Shown: positions 52,034 to 61,423 of the stretch, in pieces
Numbering within the stretch: the first letter of the stretch is position 1
Layout of the letters: each line of letters opens with the position of its first letter
Source of the DNA: Melanopsichium pennsylvanicum
Taxonomy: Eukaryota > Basidiomycota > Ustilaginomycetes > Ustilaginales
Assembly: GCA_900208305.1 (NCBI GenBank)
Contig: OAPG01000004.1
Location: forward strand, 186,001-250,000
Direction of reading: 5' to 3'
Length of the DNA: 64,000 bases
Translations under genes and position numbers: made by a program
The notes under the pieces: generated by a model
Told to the model about the DNA's origin: nothing
Seen by the model: the letters and a program-made list of their open reading frames with translations, nothing else
Databases searched by the model: none

Positions 52034-53647
52034 ATGGCTTCTTCCGCCAACAAGCACTCCGACAATCATGAGCACAACTACACCATGATGCAGGCCTTCG
52101 AGTGGTATACTCAAGGCGAAGGCAAGCACTGGAAGTGGCTCCAAGAGAACGCAAAGCGATTTGCCGACATGGGCATTACGGCTGTCTGGATCCCACCTCC
52201 CACCAAGGGTGCTTCTGCGTCCAGCACTGGATACGACATTTACGACACTTGGGATCTCGGAGAGTTTGCCCACCCCCGTGACGAGAAGGCCGGCGTCAAG
52301 CCCCCCAATCGCACCAAGTATGGAACGCGTGAGGAGCTCGAGTCTGCGATGCGGGAGCTTCGCAAGAACGGCATTTCCATCTACGTCGATGCAGTCCTCA
52401 ACCATCGTATGGGAGCCGACGAGCTGCAGACCTTCAAGGCTCGCATGGTCGACGAAAATGATCGTAACAAGCTTGTCTCGGATGCGCACGATATCGAAGG
52501 CTGGACAAAATTCACCTTTCCAGGCCGTGGAGACAAGTACAGCAACTTCAAGTGGGGTTTCGAACACTTTGCTGGAGTTGACTGGGATCAAAAATCTCAG
52601 ACCAAGGCCATCTACCGTATTGAGGGCGACGGAAAGCATTGGGCCACCGATGTGGACAAGGAAAACGGGAACTACGCATTCTTGATGGGATCAGATGTAG
52701 ACCATGACCATCCTGACGTTGCAGCGGATATCCTGAATTGGGGTGCTTGGGTGATGAGAGAATTTCCGGTGGCCGGCTTCAGGTTCGATGCTGTCAAGCA
52801 CATGTCTCGAGAGTTCGTCCACGATTTCGTCAAGCGTATCCGCGAAGAAGCTCGTCAGCTTCGCAAAGAGCGGGGCCTGGAACCTGCCAACGAAGAGGAA
52901 GGGCCCATTGCTTTCAGTGTCGGCGAATTCTGGAAGGATAGTCTGGACTCATGCCTCGAGTACCTCGGCAAGTTTGGAGATGAGCAGTTCTCTCTCTTCG
53001 ACGCTCCTCTTCACTACTCATTCAAAGAAGCTGGAGATGCTGCAGAAAACTTTGATCTTCGCAAGATCTTTGACGGATCCATCGTTCAAGCTCGACCCAT
53101 CGATGCAGTGACCCTCGTGGACAACCACGATACTCAGTCAGGTCAGGCTTTGGAATCGACCGTTCCAGCTCAGTTTAAGCCTCTCGCTTACGCTCTCATC
53201 CTCATGCGTGTTGACGGGTACCCGTGTGTGTTTTTGGGCGATCTCGACGGATGCAATCCCACTGGGATCGACAACGGGGAAGGCAAAGCAGAGCCGATGG
53301 CGGATCTCGAGAAATTCGTCAAGGCACGAAAGTACTACGCTTACGGTGAGCAAAAAGACATTTGGGATCACCCTAATTGCATTGCTTGGTCCCGTCTCGG
53401 TACCAAGACAGACAAGGACGATTCGGGCTACGATGCCTCGGCCACCATCATCTGCAACGGAACTGAGCAGGGCTCGAAATGGGTCGAGGTCGGAAAGCGT
53501 TATGCTGGCCAGAATTTTGTTGATGTTATCGGCTGGTTCCAAGGTCATTCAAAGGTCAATGATGATGGCTGGGTCGAAGCTCACTGCCATCCTCGCTCGG
53601 TCTCAATTTGGGTGCCGGAGAATTCCGAGCATCGCAAAGCATTTTAA
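52034..53647 (+). CDS. alpha-amylase, intracellular type (glycoside hydrolase family 13)
   Basis: The protein has 537 residues and should hydrolyse alpha-1,4-glucan bonds. The four GH13 regions are present: DAVLNH near residue 118-124, GFRFDAVKH with nucleophile Asp252, GEFW with acid/base Glu298, and VDNHDT with Asp366. The opening TMMQAFEWYTQGEGKHWKWL and the TKGASASSTGYDIYD loop resemble the cytoplasmic bacterial-type amylases (GH13 subfamily 5) also found in fungi. No signal peptide precedes the domain, so the substrate is probably internal glycogen or maltodextrin rather than host starch; this is inference. The ATG at 52034 fits the family start. A TATA-like element lies about 85 bases upstream. 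Confidence 0.93.
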   Translation: MASSANKHSDNHEHNYTMMQAFEWYTQGEGKHWKWLQENAKRFADMGITAVWIPPPTKGASASSTGYDIYDTWDLGEFAHPRDEKAGVKPPNRTKYGTREELESAMRELRKNGISIYVDAVLNHRMGADELQTFKARMVDENDRNKLVSDAHDIEGWTKFTFPGRGDKYSNFKWGFEHFAGVDWDQKSQTKAIYRIEGDGKHWATDVDKENGNYAFLMGSDVDHDHPDVAADILNWGAWVMREFPVAGFRFDAVKHMSREFVHDFVKRIREEARQLRKERGLEPANEEEGPIAFSVGEFWKDSLDSCLEYLGKFGDEQFSLFDAPLHYSFKEAGDAAENFDLRKIFDGSIVQARPIDAVTLVDNHDTQSGQALESTVPAQFKPLAYALILMRVDGYPCVFLGDLDGCNPTGIDNGEGKAEPMADLEKFVKARKYYAYGEQKDIWDHPNCIAWSRLGTKTDKDDSGYDASATIICNGTEQGSKWVEVGKRYAGQNFVDVIGWFQGHSKVNDDGWVEAHCHPRSVSIWVPENSEHRKAF

Positions 53648-53810
53648 GTGGCCGTTCTGGAGCTCGATAGTGTAGATGAAGGAGGGTCTATACCCTCTTT
53701 TGCAACTGGCTGGGCGGTCTGCACTACCTCACTTTTGCGGTCTCATATGGACCCACCCTTGATGCACTAACTCGACTTCGAGACTACACTGTCATTGATA
53801 CGTAATGAAG

Positions 53811-54268
53811 CTAAGCTGAGACTTGAAGATTTGCAAGGTCTGCAAGGAGCTCGTCGGCCAGGTCTTCGTCACCCTCAGCCATATTGTAATGATACTCTCG
53901 TCTAAGCACCTCTCGATTCTTGGCTTTGTGTAAGTTCCTGTTCATCTCGCACATTCAACCAATGACATGTGCGCCTGCGTCTGAGCTTGCACTGTTTCGG
54001 ATTGCATTGATAAGGCTATCAGCATCCTTACAATCCTCCTTTGATAGGCTGCTTTGTATGCCTAAAACCCTCAGATCATCTTGTTGTCAAGTGGGTCTCG
54101 AATTTATTCAATGTGCCTGTCCTGGAGCATAAGTTGTCGATTGCCACCTTGTTTTTTTGAATCATTTCTGCCGTTCGAAGCCGGTGCACTAGTTAGCTTC
54201 GTGCAGTGCTTTCTGGTTCCATTGGCTCTTGGCTCAAGCGAGAGCATTTTCCTTCTCTTTTGCGTCAT
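53811..54268 (-). pseudogene. eroded or multi-exon reading frame, function unknown
   Basis: On the minus strand an ATG at 54268 opens 57 codons (MTQKRRKMLSLEPRANGTRK) to a TAA. After a change of frame, codons from 54086 down to 53811 read coding-like (LRVLGIQSSLSKEDCKDADS; later NREVLRREYHYN and EDLADELLADLANL) but contain one in-frame TGA at 53955-53957. The pattern of one TAA, a frame change and one TGA in a sequence with strong coding character suggests a decaying gene. An alternative is an unusual intron structure: a GTGG...AAG pair of about 67 bases could join the first two parts, but no credible intron removes the TGA. I do not recognise the family. Confidence 0.35.
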
Positions 54269-54744
54269 GGTGAAGATTGACGATGGTGGCTGGCAAGAAG
54301 ATTACAACCCACTCAAATAGATATTTACACAGCGAACTTGACCTAGTGCAGCCTCGAGGTCGAGTAAGTGCATTAAAGGTGGGGTCCGCATAAGACCGCG
54401 AAGCCAACCGCAAAAGATCGTATACAGTACATGAAGGAGGGTCTCTCGAACGCTCGTTAATGCGAGAAACAATGAAACGGTCAAATGAATTTTGTATCTG
54501 GTGGGCAAACGGCTCGGATGCTTTTGTCAGTGCATCGGCTGGAATATTTGCAGAGGGTGAAAGTCAGGCAAGGTAAACGTTCGAGCTTGGCCGGCATCGG
54601 TTCCTTGAATCGACGGTGCCGCTAGAGCAAGTTGCTCCCGAAGTGCAATTGATCTCAAAGAGCGTTTAAAAATCGACAGCCGATCTGTCTTGCTTCCCGA
54701 CATGTTTGCTCAGAACTGACATCCACGTGAACAAGATCAGCAAC

Positions 54745-55959
54745 ATGAATACCCTGCCATTCGCTTTCCGAGGCCTGGTAGCGGCCATATGGCTACTATT
54801 CTACCTCAACACTCCTCTTGCCGCCAACCCGACTAGGCTTGATGTTTATGACTGGCCGGAAGAGGCAATGCAACTGTTGGAGTCGGGGCAACTTCAGTCG
54901 TTGCCACAGCGTTTTCCAAGATGGACAGAGAAACAGGCTGACAAGTTTCTGGCCAATGCAATGCTCTCCTTTGTCGAGGATGCCAAAGCCGCACTGGAGG
55001 GTAGTCGAAGGCCCAACCTCCCCTTAAAGCTGAAGACTGCATCTGCGCGAATCAGACACAGGATTAGTACAGTTGGCATCGAGCAAGAGACCCCGCTCGA
55101 AGTCGGCAATCCAGGATGGTTCTCGTTACCTTTACATGATAGGAATCCGCAGAACCCCAAGGACATCCGTCCACTTATCTTCAAAATCGACGATGATCAT
55201 ATGGTTCCGTCTTTGGATTTAATCAGATTTGATTCATTTAACTCACGTGAAAGAAGAGGATTCTGGCTTCCGACTGCGATCATCCGGCCAACCTATGATA
55301 TTGCGAGACAGCGGCTCATCTTCCATGTTGTTTATGAATATCCAACGTCTGTCATCCGGTATCGGGAGCAATATCGCAACAGTCCAGAACTCGCTCGAGA
55401 GACGCTGAAGGCGACTTTAGACAAAAAAAAAGATCTCTGGCTGCATAAGCTGGAACATCGCGATCGTAATCTGATCTATGATACGTGGTCAAACGCACCA
55501 GGTTCAGATCTCTTCACAAGCTCAAAGTTCTTTGGGACGGAACAAGGAGTCGTAGGAAGCTCGAGACCACATGGTCCGACCAATCAAGGTGCTTTTGAAG
55601 TCAGCTCCGATGAGGAATACATACCTACTCAGGATCCAACAGCGGCTGCATCAACGAGAACTCAGACCCTCGCATATGACGGCGGCCAGGCTTCCAGTAG
55701 CAGATCTCGGGCTCCTCATCACGAGCCTCCAGCTTTGTTCGAGTATGACGTTCCCAACCTGTACAATCGTTTTACGTATCAGCCCTCACGAGCCCGGCCG
55801 CCCTACATGTGGCCACAGGGGCCGAATCGCTTCTTTCATCATCCAGCATCGGCCTTCCAAACACCAGAGACTCAAAGGTCGAACAGACATCCCGATGTGG
55901 ATCTCGATCTGAGCCTCGCTCCTCCGCAGCCGTGGACGGACGGCCCTTCCTTAAGTTGA
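54745..55959 (+). CDS. predicted secreted protein, candidate effector
   Basis: The protein has 404 residues from the ATG at 54745, chosen because it opens directly into a signal peptide (MNTLPFAFRGL, then the core VAAIWLLFYL, cleavage near residue 27). An ATG 13 codons earlier would bury it. A TTTAAAAAT element lies about 75 bases upstream. The mature part has a helical N-terminal half, then the core LDLIRF near 157-162 and AIIRPT at 178-183, followed by a hydrophobic strand (LIFHVVYEYP). The last ~130 residues are Pro/Ser/Arg/His-rich and probably disordered. The core and the preceding TEKQADKFLANAM helix align by eye with the protein at 61424-63163. No enzyme motif is seen; a role at the host interface is inference. 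Confidence 0.75.
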   Translation: MNTLPFAFRGLVAAIWLLFYLNTPLAANPTRLDVYDWPEEAMQLLESGQLQSLPQRFPRWTEKQADKFLANAMLSFVEDAKAALEGSRRPNLPLKLKTASARIRHRISTVGIEQETPLEVGNPGWFSLPLHDRNPQNPKDIRPLIFKIDDDHMVPSLDLIRFDSFNSRERRGFWLPTAIIRPTYDIARQRLIFHVVYEYPTSVIRYREQYRNSPELARETLKATLDKKKDLWLHKLEHRDRNLIYDTWSNAPGSDLFTSSKFFGTEQGVVGSSRPHGPTNQGAFEVSSDEEYIPTQDPTAAASTRTQTLAYDGGQASSSRSRAPHHEPPALFEYDVPNLYNRFTYQPSRARPPYMWPQGPNRFFHHPASAFQTPETQRSNRHPDVDLDLSLAPPQPWTDGPSLS

Positions 55960-56393
55960 TCAAAGGGCTCAAACACCAGAATAGCCACTAAAGACCATCC
56001 AAATGGAGGTCAATGTCATGTTACCAAGCTTGACTTCAACGTATAAATTTTGGCATTCCGCTTTGCAAGCTCGTAAGGTCGTCTTCACCGCAATTCAATC
56101 CTTGTTGTCGAACACTCTGTGAAAATTAGTGATCTGTGATTCACACTTCGAACTAGAATATAAGTGATTCAAATGTAGGTGAATTTTGAATCAGACCTGG
56201 CAGATCGATGCTTTCTACAATCATTCGTCATTTTGAGAGGTTCTACTGTATACTGTACGTGCGTGTAAGTAAGAAAATGAGGGTCGGGTGTGAAGCTTGG
56301 CTGCATGACCCATACTTCAACAAGCGCAGCGCTGACTATGAGCGTCTCTGATTGAGATGCGATATGCAAATTTCAGAAATCTTGTTGGACCTT
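55960..56393. other. 3' flanks of two convergent secreted-protein genes
   Basis: No gene. From about 56190 the sequence is related to 58150-58276, the corresponding flank of the paralogue, for example GGCAGATCGATGCTTTCTAC in both. Two adjoining TACTGTA words lie at 56244 and 56251. Confidence 0.55.
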
Positions 56394-57432
56394 TCAGCCT
56401 GCATGTCTAAGTCTCGAATATGGCTTATAAGGTTCAAGTTCTAAAGGGGAAAAGTCAAGGAACGAATCCGGGCCAAGGATTCGACGTTTTCGGCCACTTC
56501 TGAATGCGGCTAGATTTTCAGTGGCATATGTGGCTGATCTGCCCGACTCAACCAGTCCAACATATTGGAAGACGGAGCCGGGCTGATCCGATACTGCAAA
56601 GCGCTTCCAAACGTTTAAACGATAAGATAAACTTCTCTGTGTCTTGATACCTGCATACGCTTCCTCATGTAGAAAACCACCTTGAGTTAAATAAATGTCA
56701 GGTGAATGCCGATACAATAGCGTTCTGGATCCGTACATATCATCGACAAGGCTTCGGGTTATTTCTGCCGTAAAGGGATGAAATAAAGAATCTTCATACT
56801 TGTTCCGAGCATTACCATTAACCTGTGCTTCTGCGATCGGCTTCAGTATTTCCATACGCTCCTCGACGGTCAGAGGAGAAGGAGGAATTGGTTGGCCGTC
56901 AACGTCGAAACGAATTGATATGATGGGGTCTTCCTCTAAGACCGGCTGCCCACCGCTTTCAGCACTCTGCGCAGCTTGACCTTCAAGGCTTGTTAGAAGG
57001 GGTATGAGTTGTAGCATACGGCACAGAAGAGGGAGAACTAGCCCCTGGATGCTGACCAGATAAGTAAGCTGAAGTATCATAACCGGGGTGGATGAAAGGT
57101 GAAGAATTTGGTACCGGTGGGGCGTGCATTGATTGACCAGGGTTGAGTTCGTGTATTGTTTGACCAGGATCTTGGTGACCGTAAGCATCCCGAACGAGAT
57201 GTCCTTGAGCATAGTTGACGGCATATCGGGGCGATGATTGACCAGGGTTGAGTTCGTGCATTGTATGACCAGCATTGAATTCGTTTGTCCCAGACCAATC
57301 TTCTCTGATCAAGCTGGCTACTTCTGGTAGGTCCCCGAGCTGCTCCCAAAAGTCGTCAACTGCGTGGCAGAGTCTCGACACCGCAAGCGCCGCAAGAGTT
57401 AGAACAAGAACAAGACGATAGGTACCAGCCAT
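56394..57432 (-). pseudogene. frameshifted copy of a secreted protein gene
   Basis: This is the left copy of the tandem pair. From the ATG at 57432 (or 57450) a signal peptide is encoded (AGTYRLVLVLTLAALAVSRL), then a Gln/Pro/Gly-rich region with MHELNPGQS-type repeats. At 56995 there is one extra base relative to the paralogue, on both sides of which the copies match; the frame then ends at 56983. The other frame stays open to 56394 and encodes the counterpart of the paralogue's C-terminal domain (EDPIISIRFDVDGQPIP, WKRFAVSDQPGSVFQYVGLV). The intact downstream frame means the shift is young, a sequencing error, or bypassed in expression. An intron is unlikely, as available splice signals would leave about 30 bases. 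As it stands the product would be secreted but lack its folded domain. Confidence 0.7.
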
Positions 57433-57570
57433 TGCTGCGCGAAGCTCCATAGAAGGACGGTATGGGGTGTAAATTATGTATGGGACACCAATAGACGAAC
57501 GAGCTTGATCGGTAAAGCTTTTATGCGGACTACAGACGGATGATTTACGTGTGCGTGATGCAACAGCCAT

Positions 57571-58276
57571 TTCTCACTTACATGCTTTGCTCATGCTTTG
57601 CTAGGGTGATTTTTGAACGAGGCTTTCGCAGCAACAACATTCAAGTTGACCTATACTGTAGCTTTTGCAGCAAAACTCCCGTGGGACCGTGTGAGACTAT
57701 CTTGATGTTGCATACCCAATATTGCGAAAACACAAGCCCCACCAGACGTTCAATTCTATTAGAATGGTGGGCTAATCATCCCCTTATACAGCGTTTCAGA
57801 GCCCACAGGAATGCGCCTTTCAATTGGTTTTGGACTATAGCTGAATCAGTGAAAAGCAATGTGAGTAGATGCTCAATGTTGTGCTGCGTAAGATTTGACA
57901 AAGTTGCGCAATCAGTGAGTTGAAGTGTGAATCTCCTCCCAAGCGAAACTTGACGACGCTTGGTACTCGCTCTTTGGCAGGCAAATAATTTCTCACCAAT
58001 CCGAAAAATGGGATGCTACCACACACGTTGACTGAAACTCCCCATCAATCCCTATCGCCAAAGACGCTCTGAAACATCAGCGGTCCGTTGTTCAAACTTC
58101 GAGACATGGAATAAGTGATCAGGAGTGAAGCAAAACTTGATTAAAAGAAGGCCCGGCAGATCGATGCTTTCTACAAGTATGAGAGTCGGCTGCGAAGCTT
58201 GGCTGCCACAAAGTCAACCAGCGCTGACTGACGGTGAGCGTCTCTGATTGAAATGCATGATGCAAATCTCAAAATC
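57571..58276. other. intergenic region between the duplicated genes
   Basis: Promoter of the left copy and 3' flank of the right copy. No separate gene is seen. Confidence 0.5.
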
Positions 58277-59530
58277 TTAATCGACCTCTTGACTTTTTCG
58301 CAGAACCGTCCTGGAGCGAGTTTTGGGATCAGGTGGTGGATGAAATAGGCCGAACACACGCTCGTTATAGATCGTGTCATCGCCAATGATCGACCAGTTT
58401 CGTACGGTTTTGTAAGAGGCCAGTTTAAAGGCGACCGCTTTGGCTGTCAAAGCGCTTTCGATCATTCCAAGATATTGAAAAACGGAGCCGGGATGGTATT
58501 GAACTCGATAGCGCTTCCAAACGTGAAAAAGATGTTCCGACCTCATCGTTGTCTCAATACCTCCATGAAGTCGAGCAAAGTTCGCATCGGGAGCACCCTT
58601 TTTGGCGCCAAGAACAAAATAAATGCCAGGTGAAAGCTGATAGAACAAGTGATCCGCTCCTAATGCTTCGTTGACAAGGTCCTTGGTCAATGCGTGACCT
58701 TTGAAGGGACGAGGTATCGATTCTCTGGGAAAAAGTCTTCGTCCGTTTCGCCTCTTAATTTGGTCTGCGATTGTTTTCAGTATTACCATACGCTCCTCGA
58801 CGGTCAGAGGAGAAGAAGGGATTAGCTGGCCGTCAATGTCGAAACGAATTGATATGGTGGGGTCTTCCTCTGAGACCGGCAGCCTACCGCTTTCAGCACT
58901 CTGCGCAGCTTGACCTGCAAGGCTTGTTGAAGGGGTATGAGTTGTAGCATACGGCACAGAAGAGGGAGAACTAGTCCCTGGATGCTGACCAGACAGGTAA
59001 CCTTGGGAGTAACCTGAAGGATTTGAGATGTATTGTGGGTAACCTGGAGCATGCTGAATGGGCTGCAAATAAGGTGGAGTATCGTGACCGAATTGCAAGT
59101 AACCTGAAGGAGCTGGATTGTGTTGGGGGTAAGCTGGAACATGCTGAAAGGGCTGCAAATAAGGTGGAGTATCGTGACCGAATTGCAAGTAACCTGAAGG
59201 AGCTGGACTGTGTTGGGGGTAAGCTGGAATATGCTGAAAGGGCTGCAAATAAGGTGGAGTATCGTGACCGAATTGCAAGTAACCTGAAGGAGCTGGATTG
59301 TGTTGCGGATAACCTAAAGCATGCTGAATGGGCTGCAAGCGACCTGGTTCATCGCTAACGAGATTGGGTTGCAGTGATTGACCAGAATAAAATTCGCTCG
59401 TACTAAGCCGATACTCTGGAGCGTTTCTGGATAGGTCCTGGAACACGTCTAAGAGCTCGTTGACTGCGTAGCAGACTCTTGAGACCACCAGCACCACCAC
59501 GACAACACCAAGGCGACAGGTGGCGGTCAT
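58277..59530 (-). CDS. predicted secreted repeat protein, candidate effector (right copy of tandem pair)
   Basis: The protein has 417 residues from the ATG at 59530, which begins a signal peptide (residues 1-22, core LGVVVVVLVVS). In-frame ATGs further upstream give a basic non-signal extension and the paralogue aligns at this Met. Residues about 65-185 are Pro/Gln/Tyr/Gly-rich with a 30-residue unit repeated three times plus partial copies (contains APSGYLQFGHDTPPYLQP). A Ser/Thr/Pro linker follows, then a C-terminal ~190-residue domain (EDPTISIRFDIDGQLIP, VEERMVILKTIAD, FHVWKRYRVQYHPGSVFQYL) shared with the frameshifted copy. No enzyme motif is recognisable. The structure, a signal peptide, a repeat spacer and a folded end, resembles other smut secreted proteins that act in the apoplast; the role is inferred. 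Confidence 0.75.
   Translation of the reverse strand: MTATCRLGVVVVVLVVSRVCYAVNELLDVFQDLSRNAPEYRLSTSEFYSGQSLQPNLVSDEPGRLQPIQHALGYPQHNPAPSGYLQFGHDTPPYLQPFQHIPAYPQHSPAPSGYLQFGHDTPPYLQPFQHVPAYPQHNPAPSGYLQFGHDTPPYLQPIQHAPGYPQYISNPSGYSQGYLSGQHPGTSSPSSVPYATTHTPSTSLAGQAAQSAESGRLPVSEEDPTISIRFDIDGQLIPSSPLTVEERMVILKTIADQIKRRNGRRLFPRESIPRPFKGHALTKDLVNEALGADHLFYQLSPGIYFVLGAKKGAPDANFARLHGGIETTMRSEHLFHVWKRYRVQYHPGSVFQYLGMIESALTAKAVAFKLASYKTVRNWSIIGDDTIYNERVFGLFHPPPDPKTRSRTVLRKSQEVD
59062..59331 (-). repeat. three tandem 90-bp repeats in the secreted protein gene
   Basis: Units start at 59062, 59152 and 59242, each exactly 90 bases with very few differences, and a partial unit continues from 59332. Each encodes 30 residues including SGYLQFGHDTPPYLQP. 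Near-identity at DNA level indicates recent expansion or gene conversion, and copy number is likely to vary between strains. Confidence 0.9.
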
Positions 59531-60318
59531 TGCTGTAAGATACTCCAGAGAAGGCTGGTATGGGGTGAGAATTCTGCGACACCGACAGATGAGCCGATAG
59601 ATGAATCGATAGACAAACGCGCTCAATTGGTAACACATTAAATATGTGGACTGTGATCGAAGGGATTATGTGTGTGGTGCAATAACGTTTTGCGACTTGC
59701 AGGCTTTGCTCAGATCTTTGATCAAGGCTACCGTATCGCCGCAAAAGTCGTGTGGGACCGTAAGAGACTATCCCGTTGTTGCATCAACCCGACATTGCGA
59801 CAACTATTTCATTAGAAGACTAGAGTGATGAGCTAATCCCGCCAAGTTGCTGTGCTCATCGTTCCCTGGACGGATGCCTTGCAGTGAGTACGGTAGAAAA
59901 GCAGCCGCGGGTCTTTCGATCGTTCGTATCACAGCGTAGGAAACCACAGTCAGCTGAGAGGCCAGACTTTTACACTATAACATCGACGCAAGCCTGCAGC
60001 CTGGGACTGACGATGAGGGTGGGATCTTCACATGAGAAATTCGAATGAGGCACATTTGGGCTAATGCGTTATCGGCCACCGATGCATAGTACTGCTTGAT
60101 GATCACGATATTTGATCATGTGGGACTCGGAGCAAAGCTGACACAGCCAAGCGGACAAGCGTTTCTGCTTACAAAGACTCCAAACTGACGAATTACGCCC
60201 AAGAAGGTCTCTTTCGGACGGTTATTCTGGAGCTCACAGCCAATCAAGAGCTACTGTACTGTCTGAACACCAGAGAGTTGACAGGCAGGAAGAATCTGAC
60301 AGCAGGACCGAGAGTCAT
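59531..60318. other. promoter region of the right duplicated gene
   Basis: Includes the upstream part shared with the left copy (to about 59815). No gene is seen. Confidence 0.45.
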
Positions 60319-60966
60319 CTACCTTCCATGCATCGACATTTCACTATGAGCTCCAAAAGCCATCGGCTTCGGACGAGAGTAATGACGTCCTGTATCACTC
60401 CAATGGATCGAGTCGCGATGGAGCCTAGGGGGCACAAAGTTACCGTAACTTGCTGGAGATAAGTTTCCTTCGTCCCAAACATTGTTGCTCCAGCACCTTT
60501 TTACTTCACGAAGCTCGAAGCTCAATGAAAAGCCACAAGACGCCGACACGCATACGATGCTATGGAGTCAATAGCTTGAAACCAGGGTTGATTGCGACTT
60601 CCTGGGTCCGAAGAGCCGAAATGAAAAGTCTCGGACCGGCAGACGCAGCTCAATTACAGTTGCAGTGATTTTCAGCTTCCGAGCCTGCTGTATCTGTAGT
60701 AGTCCCTCCCATCCAAAAGATCTACAATATAGACTGCTTCGCTTTCGCTCGAAGAACTCACTGAAGCTGATGCGCGACACATCATTCGGCCCGTACCCGG
60801 CAAATCTGTGGCGGACTAAAAAAGGAATGGCCATGTGCAGCGTACGTTTCTCCATCCCCATACGCTGTGATAATATGTAATTTATGGTATCATAGCCTCC
60901 CTTAATTGATGGCAGTGGCTTCCTGGCGTTCCCATCGGACCTGTCCGGGCCGAACTTACTCTCCAT
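60319..60966 (-). pseudogene. possible gene relic with one in-frame TGA
   Basis: One frame is open from about 60984 down to 60319 apart from a single TGA near 60568-60570. It starts with an ATG at 60966 and encodes segments that read like protein (GGYDTINYILSQRMGMEKRT, SRISFSEFFERKRSSLYC and, after the stop, CGFSLSFELREVKRCWSNN). No signal peptide or family motif is visible, and upstream of 60966 a TGA closes the frame. It lies between two secreted-protein genes and could be a decayed member of the cluster; this is weakly supported and may be chance. Confidence 0.25.
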
Positions 60967-61423
60967 GAGAGCTTCGATCCGAGCTCAAGTTTGTCAATGT
61001 ACAATGCGACAGCTCGTGACATGAAATGAGTGTGCCACATGAACCTGTAATGCCTCTTTTCTCACACATGATGAAAGAGGTGCAACATCAATGATATTGA
61101 CTTGAGGCGGCTTAGTTCAGATTTTGACTCAACTGGAAGTTGCTGTCCAGAGAACTGTTGTGCAATATGTATACAGCAAGGCTCTCATACAGCCAATGGT
61201 CTCATGGACGCTCCAGCTCGTACACTACGAGAGCCGTCAATGCAATTGTCAAAGTTACGGACGCAATCTTTGTTGGATCGCTCACACCGAGTCACAGAAC
61301 ATAAGTCAGAAGAATCGCAAGTCAAAGAGGCTCTGTCAGCACGGCTCTCGAGCCAGCCTTTCATATTGCAATATGTAGTTGATGGAGGTAAGTGGGGTTC
61401 AGTCACACCGTCAGTCACACCGT
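60967..61423. other. 3' flank of the 579-residue secreted protein gene
   Basis: No gene is seen; only short frames. Confidence 0.45.

Larger units (their letters stand above)
56190..59815. repeat. tandem segmental duplication containing two secreted-protein genes
   Basis: Left copy about 56190-57770, right copy about 58150-59815. Besides the coding regions, the 3' flanks share GGCAGATCGATGCTTTCTAC and GAGCGTCTCTGATTGA words, and the upstream regions share GTGGGACCGT, GAGACTATC, TTGTTGCAT-like and GCTTTGCTCA words in the same order. The duplication therefore included promoter and terminator. Divergence is substantial outside conserved coding blocks, so it is not recent. Confidence 0.7.
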
